The notes under the pieces: generated by a model
Databases searched by the model: none
Told to the model about the DNA's origin: nothing
The model's input: the letters and a program-made list of their open reading frames with translations, nothing else
Part shown: in pieces, positions 17,011-27,171 of the stretch
Position numbering within the stretch: position 1 is the stretch's first letter
Layout: each line of letters opens with the position of its first letter
Origin: Amycolatopsis alkalitolerans
GTDB taxonomy: Bacteria; Actinomycetota; Actinomycetes; Mycobacteriales; Pseudonocardiaceae
Length of the DNA stretch: 64,000 bases
Reading direction: 5' to 3'
NCBI RefSeq assembly: GCF_006152065.1
Contig: NZ_VDFW01000022.1
Span: forward strand, 52,762-116,761
Made by a program: the position numbers and the translations under genes

Positions 17011-19296
17011 TTATCCGGCACCCACAAGTGGTTCCAGCTGGTGCTCGGTGTAGACGACGCCGAGCCGCCGCGTCGCCCTCGTGAGCGCGACATACAGGTC
17101 GTTCCAGCCCCGTGAGGAGGCGGCCACGATCTCCTCGGGCGCGACCACGAGCACCCCGTCGAACTCCAGGCCCTTGGCCTCCTCGACGCCCAGCAGCGAA
17201 AGCCGTTCGTCCTCGGGCAGCACCGCCCGCAGGGCCTCGAGGCGCGCGAGCGGGCAGAGCACCGCGACGGTGCCGCCGCCGGCCGCCCGCAGCTCTTCGT
17301 CCACTGTGGACTCCAGCGAGGTGCCCTCCAGCGGGCGCTGCCAGGGCTCGATGCCGCTCTCCCGGACCGAATCCGGCGCCCGCAGCGCGGGATCGACCCT
17401 CGCCAGCGCGCCCGCGGCGAGATCCATGATCTCCGCCGGGGTGCGGTAGTTGACGGTCAGCTCACGCAGGCGCCACCGGTCCCCGACGTACGGGCCGAGC
17501 ATCTCCTGCCACGACGAGGCCCCGGCCGGCGCGCCGGTCTGCGCGACGTCGCCGACGAGCGTCATCGACCGGCTCGGGCAGCGGCGCATCAGCAGGCGCC
17601 AGTCCATCGGCGAGAGCTCCTGCGCCTCGTCGACGATCAGGTGCCCGAAGGTCCACTTGCGGTCGCCCGCCGCACGTTCGGCCGCGGTCAGCTCGCTGCG
17701 CGCCTCCTGGCGTTCGGCGAACAGTTCCGCGTCGAGGATGTCGCGCACGCGCAGGATCTCCTCGTCGATGATCTCCTCGTCCTGTTCGAGGATGTGGAGC
17801 ACGCCTTCGGCATACGCGCGCTCCTCGCGCTCGCGCCGCTCGCGCTCGGCGCGCTGCTCGGTGTCGTCCTCGCCGAGCAGTTCGGCCAGCTCGTCGAGCA
17901 GCGGCACGTCGGCCGGGGTCCAGCGCGATTTCACCGGCCGGGCGAGGAACGCGCGCTCGGTCTCGGTCAGCCGGCCGCCCGCGGCGGAGGCCAGCCGGTC
18001 CGGCGAGGTCAGCAGATCGCGCAGGAGGCGCTGCGGGGTCAGCCTCGGCCACAGCGAGTTCAGTGCGTCGTGCACCTTGTCGGAGTTCGCCAGCTCCGTG
18101 CGGATCTCGGCACGGTCCCGCGCGTCGAGCACGTCGGCGTCGGCGGTCTCCCCCGCCCTGAGCGGAATGTCGGGCACGCCCTCGAACAGGTCCACCTCGA
18201 ACCGTTCGGCCGCCTGCGCGGCGAGCGATTCGAGCAGTTCGCCGACGAAGGCGCGCCGGGCGAGGTTGTGCGGTTGGAGCGTGCCACGGGCCTTCGCGCG
18301 GGCGCGCTCGCAGGTCTCGCGGTCCAGCCTCAGCACGCCGCCGTCGAATTCGACCTCGAGGCAGTCGTCCGGGACCTGCTGGCGATCGGCCACGGCGTCG
18401 GCGAGGATGTCGACCATGACCTGGCGGCCCTTGATCTCGGCGGCCTCCCGGCCGTCCTCACCCGTGGCACGGATACCGGGGAACAGCTGCCCCACCGTCG
18501 AAAGCAGCACGCCCGTCTCGCCCAGCGACGGCAGCACCTGGCCGATGTAGCGCAGGAACGTGCTGTTCGGCCCGACCACCAGCACACCCCGCGTCGCGAG
18601 CTGCTGGCGGTAGGTGTATAGCAGGTACGCCGCGCGGTGCAGCGCCACGGCCGTCTTGCCCGTGCCGGGGCCACCCTGCACGACGAGGACGCCGCTGAGC
18701 TCGTCGCGGATGATGCGGTCCTGCTCGCCCTGGATGGTGGCGACGATGTCGCTCATCTCACCCGTGCGGTGGCGTTCGAGCGCCGCCAGCAGCGCCGCCT
18801 CGCCCGCGAGGCCGAGGTCATGCCCCTGGTCGGCGGCGTGCAGGTCGAGGATCTCGTCGTCGAGGGCGACGACGCGGCGGCTCAGGGTGCGGATGTGCCG
18901 GCGCCTGCGTACGCCTTCGGGCGAGGCGGCGGTCGCGAGGTAGAACGGCCTGGCCGCCGGGGCACGCCAGTCGAGCAGCAGCGGTTCGTAGTCGCCGTCC
19001 TCGTCGAACAGGCCGAGCCTGCCGACGTACACCGTCTCCCCGGCGTGGAAGTCGAGCCGGCCGAAACACAGCCCCTGCTCGACGGAGCCGAGTTGCGCGA
19101 GGCGTTCGGAGTAGGTGGTGGTGGCGACGTCGCGTTCGGTGCGGGCCTGCGGGGTGCCGCCGGTCTGCCCGAGCACCGATGTCAGGCGCCGCTGCGCGGC
19201 CTCGCGTTCGGTGTCCAGCTTGCGGTAGAGCATCGACACGTGGTCCTGCTCACCGGCCAGGTCTCGGATGCTGTCGGGTTCCCGTTCTGGGGACAC
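17011..19296 (-). CDS. helR: HelD/HelR-family RNA polymerase-recycling helicase-like ATPase
   Basis: The protein is about 761 residues, a UvrD/Rep-like SF1 ATPase with Walker A GGPGTGKT (about 208-215), Walker B VDEAQELSPMDW, GDVAQTG, and the terminal VALTRATRRLGVVY motif. The N-terminus EQDHVSMLYRKLDTER is the coiled coil that HelD proteins insert into RNA polymerase. The family removes stalled or rifamycin-bound RNA polymerase from DNA; actinobacterial HelR confers rifamycin tolerance. The start is uncertain. The GTG at 19296 keeps the full coiled coil; the ATG at 19233 would cut into it. I see no match to the rifamycin-associated element upstream. Confidence 0.87.
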   Translation of the reverse strand: MSPEREPDSIRDLAGEQDHVSMLYRKLDTEREAAQRRLTSVLGQTGGTPQARTERDVATTTYSERLAQLGSVEQGLCFGRLDFHAGETVYVGRLGLFDEDGDYEPLLLDWRAPAARPFYLATAASPEGVRRRRHIRTLSRRVVALDDEILDLHAADQGHDLGLAGEAALLAALERHRTGEMSDIVATIQGEQDRIIRDELSGVLVVQGGPGTGKTAVALHRAAYLLYTYRQQLATRGVLVVGPNSTFLRYIGQVLPSLGETGVLLSTVGQLFPGIRATGEDGREAAEIKGRQVMVDILADAVADRQQVPDDCLEVEFDGGVLRLDRETCERARAKARGTLQPHNLARRAFVGELLESLAAQAAERFEVDLFEGVPDIPLRAGETADADVLDARDRAEIRTELANSDKVHDALNSLWPRLTPQRLLRDLLTSPDRLASAAGGRLTETERAFLARPVKSRWTPADVPLLDELAELLGEDDTEQRAERERREREERAYAEGVLHILEQDEEIIDEEILRVRDILDAELFAERQEARSELTAAERAAGDRKWTFGHLIVDEAQELSPMDWRLLMRRCPSRSMTLVGDVAQTGAPAGASSWQEMLGPYVGDRWRLRELTVNYRTPAEIMDLAAGALARVDPALRAPDSVRESGIEPWQRPLEGTSLESTVDEELRAAGGGTVAVLCPLARLEALRAVLPEDERLSLLGVEEAKGLEFDGVLVVAPEEIVAASSRGWNDLYVALTRATRRLGVVYTEHQLEPLVGAG

Positions 19297-19389
19297 GGAC
19301 AAGGCAACTCGCCTTCGCTCGGGTTCGGATGGGTCAGCCGAGAATCCAACGACCCCGCCCACCGGAGAATTCCCGCGTGTCGGCTCCGC

Positions 19390-19429
19390 GCGACACCGAG
19401 TTGGCCGCCCGCGACACCGAGTTGGCCGC
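19390..19429. repeat. Two-copy tandem repeat, 21-bp period, upstream of helR
   Basis: GCGACACCGAGTTGGCCGC occurs at 19390-19408 and 19411-19429, exact and 21 bp apart. It lies about 95 bp upstream of the helR start and downstream of ctaB. A weak inverted relative (CAAACTCGGTGACC) follows near 19480. It could be an operator pair or a repeat family; compare 540-578. Confidence 0.75.
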
Positions 19430-19513
19430 GAGGGCACGCCCGCCGTCGCTACCGGCCAATTCACCGGCGTTGCACGCAAACTCGGTGACCTGGCCGACGA
19501 ACACGCCGGAGGG

Positions 19514-20494
19514 TCAGAAGGGGAGGCCGAGGGTGGGCAGGCCGATGGCCGAGTCGACGGCGAGCGCGCAGAACACGATCATCAGGTACGTGTTCGAGCG
19601 GTGGAACAGAGCCATGGGCTTGGTTTCGACGCCGCGCGCGACCTCGCGCCGCAGGCGGTGGGCGTAGAACAGGAACCACGCGCCGGCCAGTACCGCGAAC
19701 GTCGCGTACAGCCAGCTGGTGACGGGAAGCAGCAGCAGCGTCCAGCCGACCATCACCCACGAGTAGACGACGATCTGCCGCGCCACGTGCTGCGGGGTCG
19801 CCACCACCGGCAGCATCGGCACCCCGGCGCGCTCGTAGTCCTCGCGGTACTTCATGCCCAGCGCCCAAGTGTGCGGCGGGGTCCAGAAGAAGATGACGCC
19901 GAACATCACGAAGGCCGGCCACTGCACCGTGCCGGTCACCGCGGCCCAGCCGATCACCACCGGCATGCAGCCGGCAGCCCCGCCCCACACCACGTTCTGC
20001 GCGGTGCGGCGCTTGAGGCCGAGCGTGTACACGAAGATGTAGAACAGGATCGTCGCGATCGCGAGCACGGCGGCCAGCAGGTTCACCGTGAAGTACAGCA
20101 TCACGAACGAAGCCACGCCGAGGACGAGGCCGAACACGAGCGCGTGGCGCCGCGGCACCGAGTCGCGCACGAGAGGGCGCCGCTTGGTGCGGTTCATCAC
20201 CTTGTCGATGTCCGCGTCGATCACGCAGTTGAGCGTGTTCGCGCTGCCGGCCGCCATCGTCCCGCCGGCGAGCGTGGCCAGGATCAGCCACGGCGACGGG
20301 ATGGTGCGGGCCGCGAGGAACATCGCGGGGATGGTCGTGACGAGCAGCAGCTCGATCACCTGCGGTTTGGTCAACGCGAGATACGCGGCCGCGCGACCAC
20401 GGAGCCTGGCCAGGCCACCGGCGGGCGGTTCGGCCCCGGGGTGGCCGGCGCTGGTGCGGTCACTGCGGCCGTGCGCAGCGTTCACCAACGACAT
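19514..20494 (-). CDS. ctaB: Heme O synthase (protoheme IX farnesyltransferase)
   Basis: The 326-residue integral membrane protein adds a farnesyl chain to heme B to give heme O for cytochrome oxidase. The UbiA-family aspartate motif [20 protein letters not shown] is present, as is the second motif region [16 protein letters not shown]. About nine membrane segments are seen. The ATG at 20492-20494 follows GGGAG by five bases; the open frame extends 18 codons further but without merit. It diverges from tkt, as ctaB does in other actinobacteria. Confidence 0.95.
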   Translation of the reverse strand: MSLVNAAHGRSDRTSAGHPGAEPPAGGLARLRGRAAAYLALTKPQVIELLLVTTIPAMFLAARTIPSPWLILATLAGGTMAAGSANTLNCVIDADIDKVMNRTKRRPLVRDSVPRRHALVFGLVLGVASFVMLYFTVNLLAAVLAIATILFYIFVYTLGLKRRTAQNVVWGGAAGCMPVVIGWAAVTGTVQWPAFVMFGVIFFWTPPHTWALGMKYREDYERAGVPMLPVVATPQHVARQIVVYSWVMVGWTLLLLPVTSWLYATFAVLAGAWFLFYAHRLRREVARGVETKPMALFHRSNTYLMIVFCALAVDSAIGLPTLGLPF

Positions 20495-20785
20495 TTCGCT
20501 CCCTGGGTCAGATTCGGGCGGCGTCGGCGCGGAGCCGGGACACCACAACTGATCGTAACCGCGGGTTGCCGGCGCACGTGTGGAGGGGCTCCTGTGTCGG
20601 CCTTCCGGCGCCCGGGTACCCGACCTACTAGGCTGCCCTCGGAAGGCCTGCCGCAGCTGTCGCGCCTAGCCCCCAGCCAGGAATATTGTCTCTTCGGGAT
20701 CGATTGAGATGAGTGGGGTCTCGTGCGCGTGCGCACACGCCAGGTGACGTAACAGACAACGACGAGCACCGGGAGTTCGAGTTCA
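20495..20785. promoter_or_regulatory. Divergent promoter region ctaB / tkt
   Basis: This 291-bp gap has no open frame of merit. It holds GGGAG for ctaB, a palindrome GTGCGC-GT-GCGCAC at 20723-20736 about 50 bp before tkt, and GGGAG about ten bases before the tkt GTG. A segment with GGAATATTGTCTC (about 20681-20693) is AT-rich for this genome and may hold promoter elements. No confident -35/-10 pair. Confidence 0.45.
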
Positions 20786-22888
20786 GTGTCCGATACCGCC
20801 TCTATCAGCGAGAACAGCCCTCTGCTCCGGCGGAACGTGCCCGCCGACTGGACCGACCTCGACACCCGCGCCGTGGACACGATCCGCGTGCTGGCCGCGG
20901 ACTCCGTCGAGAACTGCGGCAGTGGCCACCCCGGCACGGCGATGAGCCTGGCGCCGCTGGCGTACACGCTCTTCCAGCGTGAGATGCGGCACGACCCGGC
21001 CGATCCCGACTGGCCCGCGCGTGACCGCTTCGTGCTTTCGGCCGGCCACTCCAGCCTGACCCTCTACATCCAGCTGTACCTCGCCGGCTACGGGCTGGAA
21101 CTCGAGGACCTCAAGCAGCTGCGCCGGTGGGATTCGAAGACCCCTGGCCACCCGGAGTACGGGCACACCAAGGGCGTCGAGGTCACCACCGGCCCGCTGG
21201 GCCAGGGGCTGTCGAACGCGGTCGGCATGGCGATGGCGGCCCGCCGCGAGCGCGGCCTGCTCGATCCGGGCGCCGCGCCCGGCGAGAGCATCTTCGACCA
21301 CCACATCTACGTGATCGCCTCCGACGGCGATATCGAGGAGGGCGTCACCTCCGAGGCCTCCTCGATCGCGGGCCGACAGGAGCTGGGCAACCTCATCGTC
21401 TTCTACGACGACAACAAGATCTCCATCGAGGACGACACGAACATCGCGCTGTCCGAGGACACCGCGAAGCGGTACGAGGCCTACGGCTGGCACGTGCAGA
21501 CCGTCGACGGCGGCGAGGACGTCGTGGCCATCCAGGAGGCGATCAAGAACGCCAAGGCCGATCCGCGGCCGTCGTTCGTCGTCCTGCGCACGATCATCGG
21601 CTACCCGGCGCCCAAGAAGATGAACACCGGCAAGGCGCACGGTGCCGCGCTCGGCGCCGAAGAGGTCGCCGCGGTCAAGCAGATCCTCGGCTTCGACCCG
21701 GAGCAGAGCTTCGTCGTCGACGACGAGGTCATCACGACCACCCGCAAGGCGCTCGACCGCGGCAAGCAGTGGCGGGCCGAGTGGCAGGAGAAGTTCGACG
21801 CGTGGGGCACGGCGAACCCCGAGCGCAAGGCTCTCGCAGACCGCATGTCCACCCGCTCGCTGCCCGAAGGCTGGGCCGAGAAGCTGCCGAGCTGGGAGCC
21901 CGACGAGAAGGGCATCGCGACCCGCAAGGCCTCCGGTGAGGTTCTCTCCGCGCTCGCCGACGTGCTGCCGGAGCTGTGGGGCGGCTCGGCGGACTTGGCC
22001 GAGAGCAACAACTCCACGATGGCCGGCGCCGACTCGTTCGGCCCGGAGAAGGCCTCCACGGGCATGTGGAACGCCAACCCGTACGGCCGCACGCTGCACT
22101 TCGGCGTCCGCGAGCACGCGATGGGCTCGATCCTCAACGGCATCGCGCTGCACGGCGGCACCCGCCCCTACGGCGCCACCTTCTTCACCTTCTCCGACTA
22201 CATGCGCCCGCCGGTGCGGCTGGCCGCGCTCATGCAGGTGCCGGTCATCTACGTGTGGACGCACGATTCGATCGGTCTCGGTGAGGACGGCCCGACGCAC
22301 CAGCCGATCGAGCATCTCGCGGCGCTGCGCGCGATCCCGGGCCTGAACATGGTCCGCCCTGCCGACGCCAACGAGACCGCGGGCGCCTGGAAGGCCGCGC
22401 TGGAGGACAAGCACCACCCCTCTGGCCTCGCGCTGACCCGGCAGAACGTGCCTGTCCTCGAGGGCACGTCCGTCGACGCGGTCGGCAAGGGCGGCTACGT
22501 GCTCGCCGACGCCTCCAGCGGCACCCCGGACGTCGTGCTGATCGGCACCGGCTCGGAGCTGCACCTGGCGGTCGAGGCCCGCGAGGTTCTCGAAGCCGAG
22601 GGCGTCCGAACCCGGGTGGTCTCCATGCCGTGTGTCGAGTGGTTCGACGCCCAGGACGACGCCTACCGGGAGAGCGTGCTCCCGTCCGGGGTCAAGGCGC
22701 GGGTGGTGGTCGAGGCCGGTATCGCCCAGCCTTGGTACCGCTACGTCGGTGACGCCGGAGAGATCGTGTCGATCGAGCACTACGGTGCCTCGGCCGACTA
22801 CAAGACCCTGTTCCGCGAGTTCGGGTTCACCGCCGACGCCGTGGCCGACGCCGCGCGCAGCTCGCTCGCCAAGACCAAGCAGTCCTGA
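20786..22888 (+). CDS. tkt: Transketolase
   Basis: The 700-residue thiamine diphosphate enzyme moves two-carbon units in the non-oxidative pentose-phosphate pathway. Seen motifs are [18 protein letters not shown] near the N-terminus, the TPP/Mg site [10 protein letters not shown], and the pyrimidine-domain stretch [21 protein letters not shown]-terminal transketolase domain follows. The GTG start at 20786 gives [12 protein letters not shown]. It leads the operon tkt-tal-pgi-zwf-opcA-pgl, which covers both branches of the pathway. Confidence 0.97.
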   Translation: MSDTASISENSPLLRRNVPADWTDLDTRAVDTIRVLAADSVENCGSGHPGTAMSLAPLAYTLFQREMRHDPADPDWPARDRFVLSAGHSSLTLYIQLYLAGYGLELEDLKQLRRWDSKTPGHPEYGHTKGVEVTTGPLGQGLSNAVGMAMAARRERGLLDPGAAPGESIFDHHIYVIASDGDIEEGVTSEASSIAGRQELGNLIVFYDDNKISIEDDTNIALSEDTAKRYEAYGWHVQTVDGGEDVVAIQEAIKNAKADPRPSFVVLRTIIGYPAPKKMNTGKAHGAALGAEEVAAVKQILGFDPEQSFVVDDEVITTTRKALDRGKQWRAEWQEKFDAWGTANPERKALADRMSTRSLPEGWAEKLPSWEPDEKGIATRKASGEVLSALADVLPELWGGSADLAESNNSTMAGADSFGPEKASTGMWNANPYGRTLHFGVREHAMGSILNGIALHGGTRPYGATFFTFSDYMRPPVRLAALMQVPVIYVWTHDSIGLGEDGPTHQPIEHLAALRAIPGLNMVRPADANETAGAWKAALEDKHHPSGLALTRQNVPVLEGTSVDAVGKGGYVLADASSGTPDVVLIGTGSELHLAVEAREVLEAEGVRTRVVSMPCVEWFDAQDDAYRESVLPSGVKARVVVEAGIAQPWYRYVGDAGEIVSIEHYGASADYKTLFREFGFTADAVADAARSSLAKTKQS

Positions 22889-22911
22889 CCAGCTATAAGG
22901 GGATGAACGTC

Positions 22912-24021
22912 ATGAGCGACCGACTTGCCCGGTTATCCGACGCGGGTGTTTCGATCTGGCTCGACGACCTGTCGCGCGAGCGGCTCGACACCGGCAACCT
23001 GGCCGGCCTGATCCGCGACAAGCACGTCGTCGGGGTCACCACGAACCCGACCATCTTCGCGAACGCGCTGTCGGGCGGCGAGGCCTACGACGAGCAGGTC
23101 CGTGAGCTGGCCGCCCGCGGTGCCGGCCTGTCGGCGGCGGTGCGCGAGCTCACCACGACGGACGTGCGCAACGCCGCGGACCTGTTCCGCGAGGTCTACC
23201 GCGCCACGAACGGCACCGACGGCCGGGTGTCCATCGAGGTCGACCCCCGCCTGGCGAAGGACACGGAGAAGACCGCGGCCGAGGCCCAGGACCTGTGGAA
23301 GACGGTGGACCGGCCGAACATCCTGATCAAGATCCCGGCGACCGAGGAGGGCCTGCCCGCCATCACCCGCACGTTCGCCGAGGGCATCAGCGTCAACGTC
23401 ACGCTGATCTTCTCCGTCGAGCGCTACCGCGCGGTGATCGACGCGTTCTTCACCGGCCTCGAGCAGGCCAAGGCGAACGGGCACGAGCTGCGCTCGATCG
23501 AGTCCGTCGCGTCGTTCTTCGTGTCCCGTGTGGACACCGAGGTCGACAAGCGCCTCGACTCGATCGGCACCGACGAGGCCAAGGCGCTGCGCGGCGACGC
23601 CGCCATCGCCAACGCCCGGCTCGCGTACGCCGCGTACGAGGAGCTGTTCGCCTCCGAGCGGTGGGCCGCGCTGAAGGCCGAAGGCGCGAACCCGCAGCGC
23701 CCGCTGTGGGCGTCCACCGGCGTGAAGGACCCGTCCTACTCCGACACTCGCTACGTCGACCAGCTGGTCGTCGCCGGGATCGTGAACACCATGCCGGAGA
23801 AGACGATCGTCGCGACGGCCGATCACGCCGAGATCGACGGCGACAAGGTCACCGGCACCGGCAGCCAGGCGCAGGCCGTCTTCGACCAGCTCTCGGCCGT
23901 CGGGATCGACGTCCCGGACGTGTTCCGCACCCTCGAGGACGAGGGCGTGGAGAAGTTCGAGAAGTCCTGGCAGGAGCTCCTCGACACCGTCGAGGGCCAG
24001 CTGCGGAAGGCGAAGGACTGA
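22912..24021 (+). CDS. tal: Transaldolase
   Basis: The 369-residue enzyme transfers dihydroxyacetone between sugar phosphates. The Schiff-base lysine lies in [12 protein letters not shown], and the N-terminal GVTTNPTIF is typical. I chose the ATG at 22912 because AAGGGG sits nine bases upstream; the earlier ATG at 22903 directly abuts that site. It follows tkt after a 23-base gap and is one base before pgi, so it is clearly co-transcribed. Full length for the longer actinobacterial transaldolase class. Confidence 0.96.
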   Translation: MSDRLARLSDAGVSIWLDDLSRERLDTGNLAGLIRDKHVVGVTTNPTIFANALSGGEAYDEQVRELAARGAGLSAAVRELTTTDVRNAADLFREVYRATNGTDGRVSIEVDPRLAKDTEKTAAEAQDLWKTVDRPNILIKIPATEEGLPAITRTFAEGISVNVTLIFSVERYRAVIDAFFTGLEQAKANGHELRSIESVASFFVSRVDTEVDKRLDSIGTDEAKALRGDAAIANARLAYAAYEELFASERWAALKAEGANPQRPLWASTGVKDPSYSDTRYVDQLVVAGIVNTMPEKTIVATADHAEIDGDKVTGTGSQAQAVFDQLSAVGIDVPDVFRTLEDEGVEKFEKSWQELLDTVEGQLRKAKD

Positions 24022-24022
24022 G

Positions 24023-25645
24023 ATGGCGGGGGAAGAGACCGGCAACGTGACCGTCTCCGATGAACTGCTCGCGGCGAAAGCCGCGCCACTGATCGACAAG
24101 CTGGTCGCGGACCAGATCGCCTCGAAGATCGCCGCCCAGGACGCCACGCTGTGGGGCCCGGACGCCGAGCACGAGGCCTCCATCCGGCTGTCCTGGACCA
24201 CCCTGTACAAGTCCTCGCGCCCGCTGATCGGCGAGGTCGAGGCGCTGCGGGAGGAGCTGCGCGGCGAGGGTGTCGACCGCGTCGTGCTCGCCGGCATGGG
24301 CGGCTCCTCGCTCGCGCCCGAGGTCATCACGGCCACCGAGGGCGCGCCGCTGATCGTGCTGGACACGACCGACCCCGGCCAGGTCGCCGACGCGCTCGCC
24401 GGTGACCTGGAGCGCACGGTCCTCGTGGTGTCCTCGAAGTCCGGCGGCACCGTCGAGACCGACAGCCACCGCCGCATCTTCGTGAAGGCCTTCACCGAGG
24501 CCGGGATCGACGCGGCACGGCGGATCGTCGTGGTGACCGACCCCGGCTCGCCGCTGGCGGAACTGGGGCGGAACGAGGGCTACCGCACGGTGTTCCTCGC
24601 CGACCCGCAGGTGGGCGGGCGGTATTCGGCGCTGACCGCGTTCGGGCTCGTCCCGGCCGGGCTCGCCGGTGCCGACGTGGCGCGGTTGCTCGACCAGGCC
24701 GCCGCCGCGGCGCAGGTGCTCGGCGAGGACAACGCGGACAACCCCGCGCTGCGCCTTGGCGCGGCCTGGGCCGCCGCGCACGCCGAGGGCGCCGAGAAGG
24801 TCGTGCTGGCCGATTCCGGTTCCGGGATAACGGGTTTCCCGGACTGGGCGGAGCAGCTGATCGCCGAATCCACCGGCAAGCGCGGCACCGGGCTGCTGCC
24901 GGTCGCGGTGGCCGGGACGGACGCGCCGGGGTTCGCCGACGCCGGATCCGACGCGACCGCGGTGGCGATCGGACCCGCGAGCGCGGGCGCCAAGATCGCC
25001 ACGGGCGGGCCGCTGGGCGCCCAGTTCCTGCTGTGGGAGTACGCCACCGCGATCGCGGGAAGACTCTTGGAGATCAACCCGTTCGACCAGCCCGACGTCG
25101 AGGCCGCGAAGGCTGCGGCCCGCGCGCTGCTGGACAACCCGGCCGCGCTCGAAGGCGGCGAGACACCGTCCGCTGTGGACGGTGCGGTGCAGGTGTTCGC
25201 ATCGGAAGGCGTTACCACCGAAGGAAGTCTCGCCGACGTGCTCCGCTCGTTCTTCGCGCGGGCACCCGAGCACGGCTACCTCGCGGTGCAGGCGTACCTC
25301 GACCGGCTCGACGACGCCTCGGCGGCGCTGCTGCGCCCCGAACTCGCCAAGCGCACCGGGCTGCAGACGACGTTCGGCTGGGGCCCGCGGTTCCTGCACT
25401 CGACCGGGCAGTACCACAAGGGCGGGCACCAGAACGGGATCTTCCTGCAGATCACCGGCGACGCCGAGACCGATCTCGACGTGCCCGACCGCCCGTACAC
25501 GCTCGGCAAGCTGCAGCACGCCCAGGCGCTGGGCGACGGGCAGGTGCTCACTGAGCACGGGCGCCCGGTGCTGCGGCTGCATCTGACCGACCGGGCCGCC
25601 GGCCTGGCCCAGGTAGTCCGTGCCGTCCAGGAGGTCGCTCCGTGA
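24023..25645 (+). CDS. pgi: Glucose-6-phosphate isomerase
   Basis: The 540-residue sugar isomerase has two SIS-like halves: VVLAGMGGSSLAPEVI in the first, VSSKSGGTVETDSHRR in the phosphate site. The late segment GQYHKGGHQNGIFLQIT contains the conserved histidine/lysine region. It interconverts glucose-6-phosphate and fructose-6-phosphate, or acts as the transaldolase-linked isomerase within the pathway. Position between tal and zwf fits. It overlaps zwf by GTGA. Confidence 0.92.
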   Translation: MAGEETGNVTVSDELLAAKAAPLIDKLVADQIASKIAAQDATLWGPDAEHEASIRLSWTTLYKSSRPLIGEVEALREELRGEGVDRVVLAGMGGSSLAPEVITATEGAPLIVLDTTDPGQVADALAGDLERTVLVVSSKSGGTVETDSHRRIFVKAFTEAGIDAARRIVVVTDPGSPLAELGRNEGYRTVFLADPQVGGRYSALTAFGLVPAGLAGADVARLLDQAAAAAQVLGEDNADNPALRLGAAWAAAHAEGAEKVVLADSGSGITGFPDWAEQLIAESTGKRGTGLLPVAVAGTDAPGFADAGSDATAVAIGPASAGAKIATGGPLGAQFLLWEYATAIAGRLLEINPFDQPDVEAAKAAARALLDNPAALEGGETPSAVDGAVQVFASEGVTTEGSLADVLRSFFARAPEHGYLAVQAYLDRLDDASAALLRPELAKRTGLQTTFGWGPRFLHSTGQYHKGGHQNGIFLQITGDAETDLDVPDRPYTLGKLQHAQALGDGQVLTEHGRPVLRLHLTDRAAGLAQVVRAVQEVAP

Positions 25646-27171
25646 GTGAGCAGTGGACCAACCCGCTGCGCGATCCGCGGGACAAGCGCCTGCCGCGGAT
25701 CGCCGGCCCGTCGAGCATGGTCATCTTCGGGGTCACCGGCGACCTGTCGCGCAAGAAGCTGATGCCGGCGATCTACGACCTGGCCAACCGGGGCCTGCTG
25801 CCCGCGGGCTTCTCGCTCGTCGGGTTCGCCCGGCGTGACTGGGCGGACGAGGACTTCGGGCAGCTCGTGCACGATTCGGTCGCCGAGCACGCGCGGACCC
25901 CGTTCCGCGAGTCGGTGTGGCAGCGCCTGTCCGAAGGCATCCGGTTCGTGCAGGGCACCTTCGACGACGACGACGCGTTCGACCGGCTCGCGCGGACCGT
26001 GCGCGAGCTGGACACCGAGCGCGGCACCGGCGGCAACACGGCGTTCTACCTGTCGATCCCGCCGAGCGCCTTCCCCGTGGTCACCAAGCAGCTGGCGCGT
26101 TCGGGGCTGGCGCAGTCCGACGACCAGTGCTGGCGCCGCGTGGTGATCGAGAAGCCGTTCGGGCACGACCTGGCCAGCGCCAAGGAGCTCAACGGCATCG
26201 TCAACGACGTCTTCCCCGAGGAGTCGGTGTTCCGCATCGACCACTACCTCGGCAAGGAGACGGTGCAGAACATCCTGGCGCTGCGGTTCGCCAACCAGCT
26301 GTTCGAGCCGATCTGGAACGCCAACTACGTCGACCACGTGCAGATCACCATGGCCGAGGACATCGGCCTCGGCGGTCGCGCGGGGTACTACGACGGGATC
26401 GGCGCGGCGCGGGACGTCATCCAGAACCACCTGCTGCAGCTGCTGGCCTTCACCGCGATGGAGGAGCCGCTCTCGTTCGAGCCGCGGGCCCTGCGCACGG
26501 AGAAGATCAAGGTCCTGCGGGCGATCAAGCCGTCGCTGCCGCTGGACCAGACGACCGCGCGCGGCCAGTACGCGGGCGGCTGGCAGGGCGGCAAGAAGGT
26601 GCCGGGCCTGCTGGCCGAGGCCGGGTTCGCGAAGGACTCCACCACCGAGACCTACGCCGCGGTGACGCTGGAGGTGCAGAACCGCCGCTGGGCGGGGGTT
26701 CCGTTCTACCTGCGCACCGGCAAGCGGCTCGGCCGCCGCGTCACGGAGATCGCGGTGATGTTCAAGCGCGCCCCGCACCTGCCGTTCGACTACACCTCGA
26801 CCGAGGAGCTGGGGCAGAACGCGCTGGTGATCCGGGTGCAGCCGGACGAGGGCGTGACGATGCGGTTCGGCTCGAAGGTGCCGGGCACGACCATGGAGGT
26901 CCGCGACGTCACGATGGACTTCGGCTACGGCCACGCCTTCACCGAGTCCTCCCCCGAGGCCTACGAGCGGCTCATCCTGGACGTGCTGCTGGGCGAGCCG
27001 TCGCTGTTCCCGGTGAACGAAGAGGTCGAGCTGTCGTGGCGGATCCTCGACCCGATCCTGGAGCACTGGGCCAAGCAGGGCGCGCCGGAGCCGTACCCGC
27101 CCGGCAGCTGGGGCCCGGCCTCGGCGGATGAAGTGCTCGAACGTTCAGGCCGGAACTGGAGGCGACCGTGA
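25642..27171 (+). CDS. zwf: Glucose-6-phosphate 1-dehydrogenase
   Basis: The 509-residue enzyme catalyses the first oxidative step of the pentose-phosphate pathway. The NADP fold is VIFGVTGDLSRKKLMPAIYD near 30-49, and the substrate site is FRIDHYLGKETVQNI. The GTG start overlaps the pgi stop as GTGA. Its final codons (WRRP, stop) lie within a 17-bp sequence that is repeated 116 bp downstream directly at the opcA start. Confidence 0.97.
   Translation: MSEQWTNPLRDPRDKRLPRIAGPSSMVIFGVTGDLSRKKLMPAIYDLANRGLLPAGFSLVGFARRDWADEDFGQLVHDSVAEHARTPFRESVWQRLSEGIRFVQGTFDDDDAFDRLARTVRELDTERGTGGNTAFYLSIPPSAFPVVTKQLARSGLAQSDDQCWRRVVIEKPFGHDLASAKELNGIVNDVFPEESVFRIDHYLGKETVQNILALRFANQLFEPIWNANYVDHVQITMAEDIGLGGRAGYYDGIGAARDVIQNHLLQLLAFTAMEEPLSFEPRALRTEKIKVLRAIKPSLPLDQTTARGQYAGGWQGGKKVPGLLAEAGFAKDSTTETYAAVTLEVQNRRWAGVPFYLRTGKRLGRRVTEIAVMFKRAPHLPFDYTSTEELGQNALVIRVQPDEGVTMRFGSKVPGTTMEVRDVTMDFGYGHAFTESSPEAYERLILDVLLGEPSLFPVNEEVELSWRILDPILEHWAKQGAPEPYPPGSWGPASADEVLERSGRNWRRP

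Noticed and set aside
18958..18990. CRISPR-like or parS-like repeats anywhere in the window
   Set aside because: No regularly spaced repeat series and no TGTTTCACGTGAAACA-type site was found; the coordinates given are only a placeholder for a window-wide negative.
19297..19513. Rifamycin-associated element upstream of helR
   Set aside because: No GGGGCTTGC-type inverted motif found by eye; only the 21-bp tandem repeat stands out.
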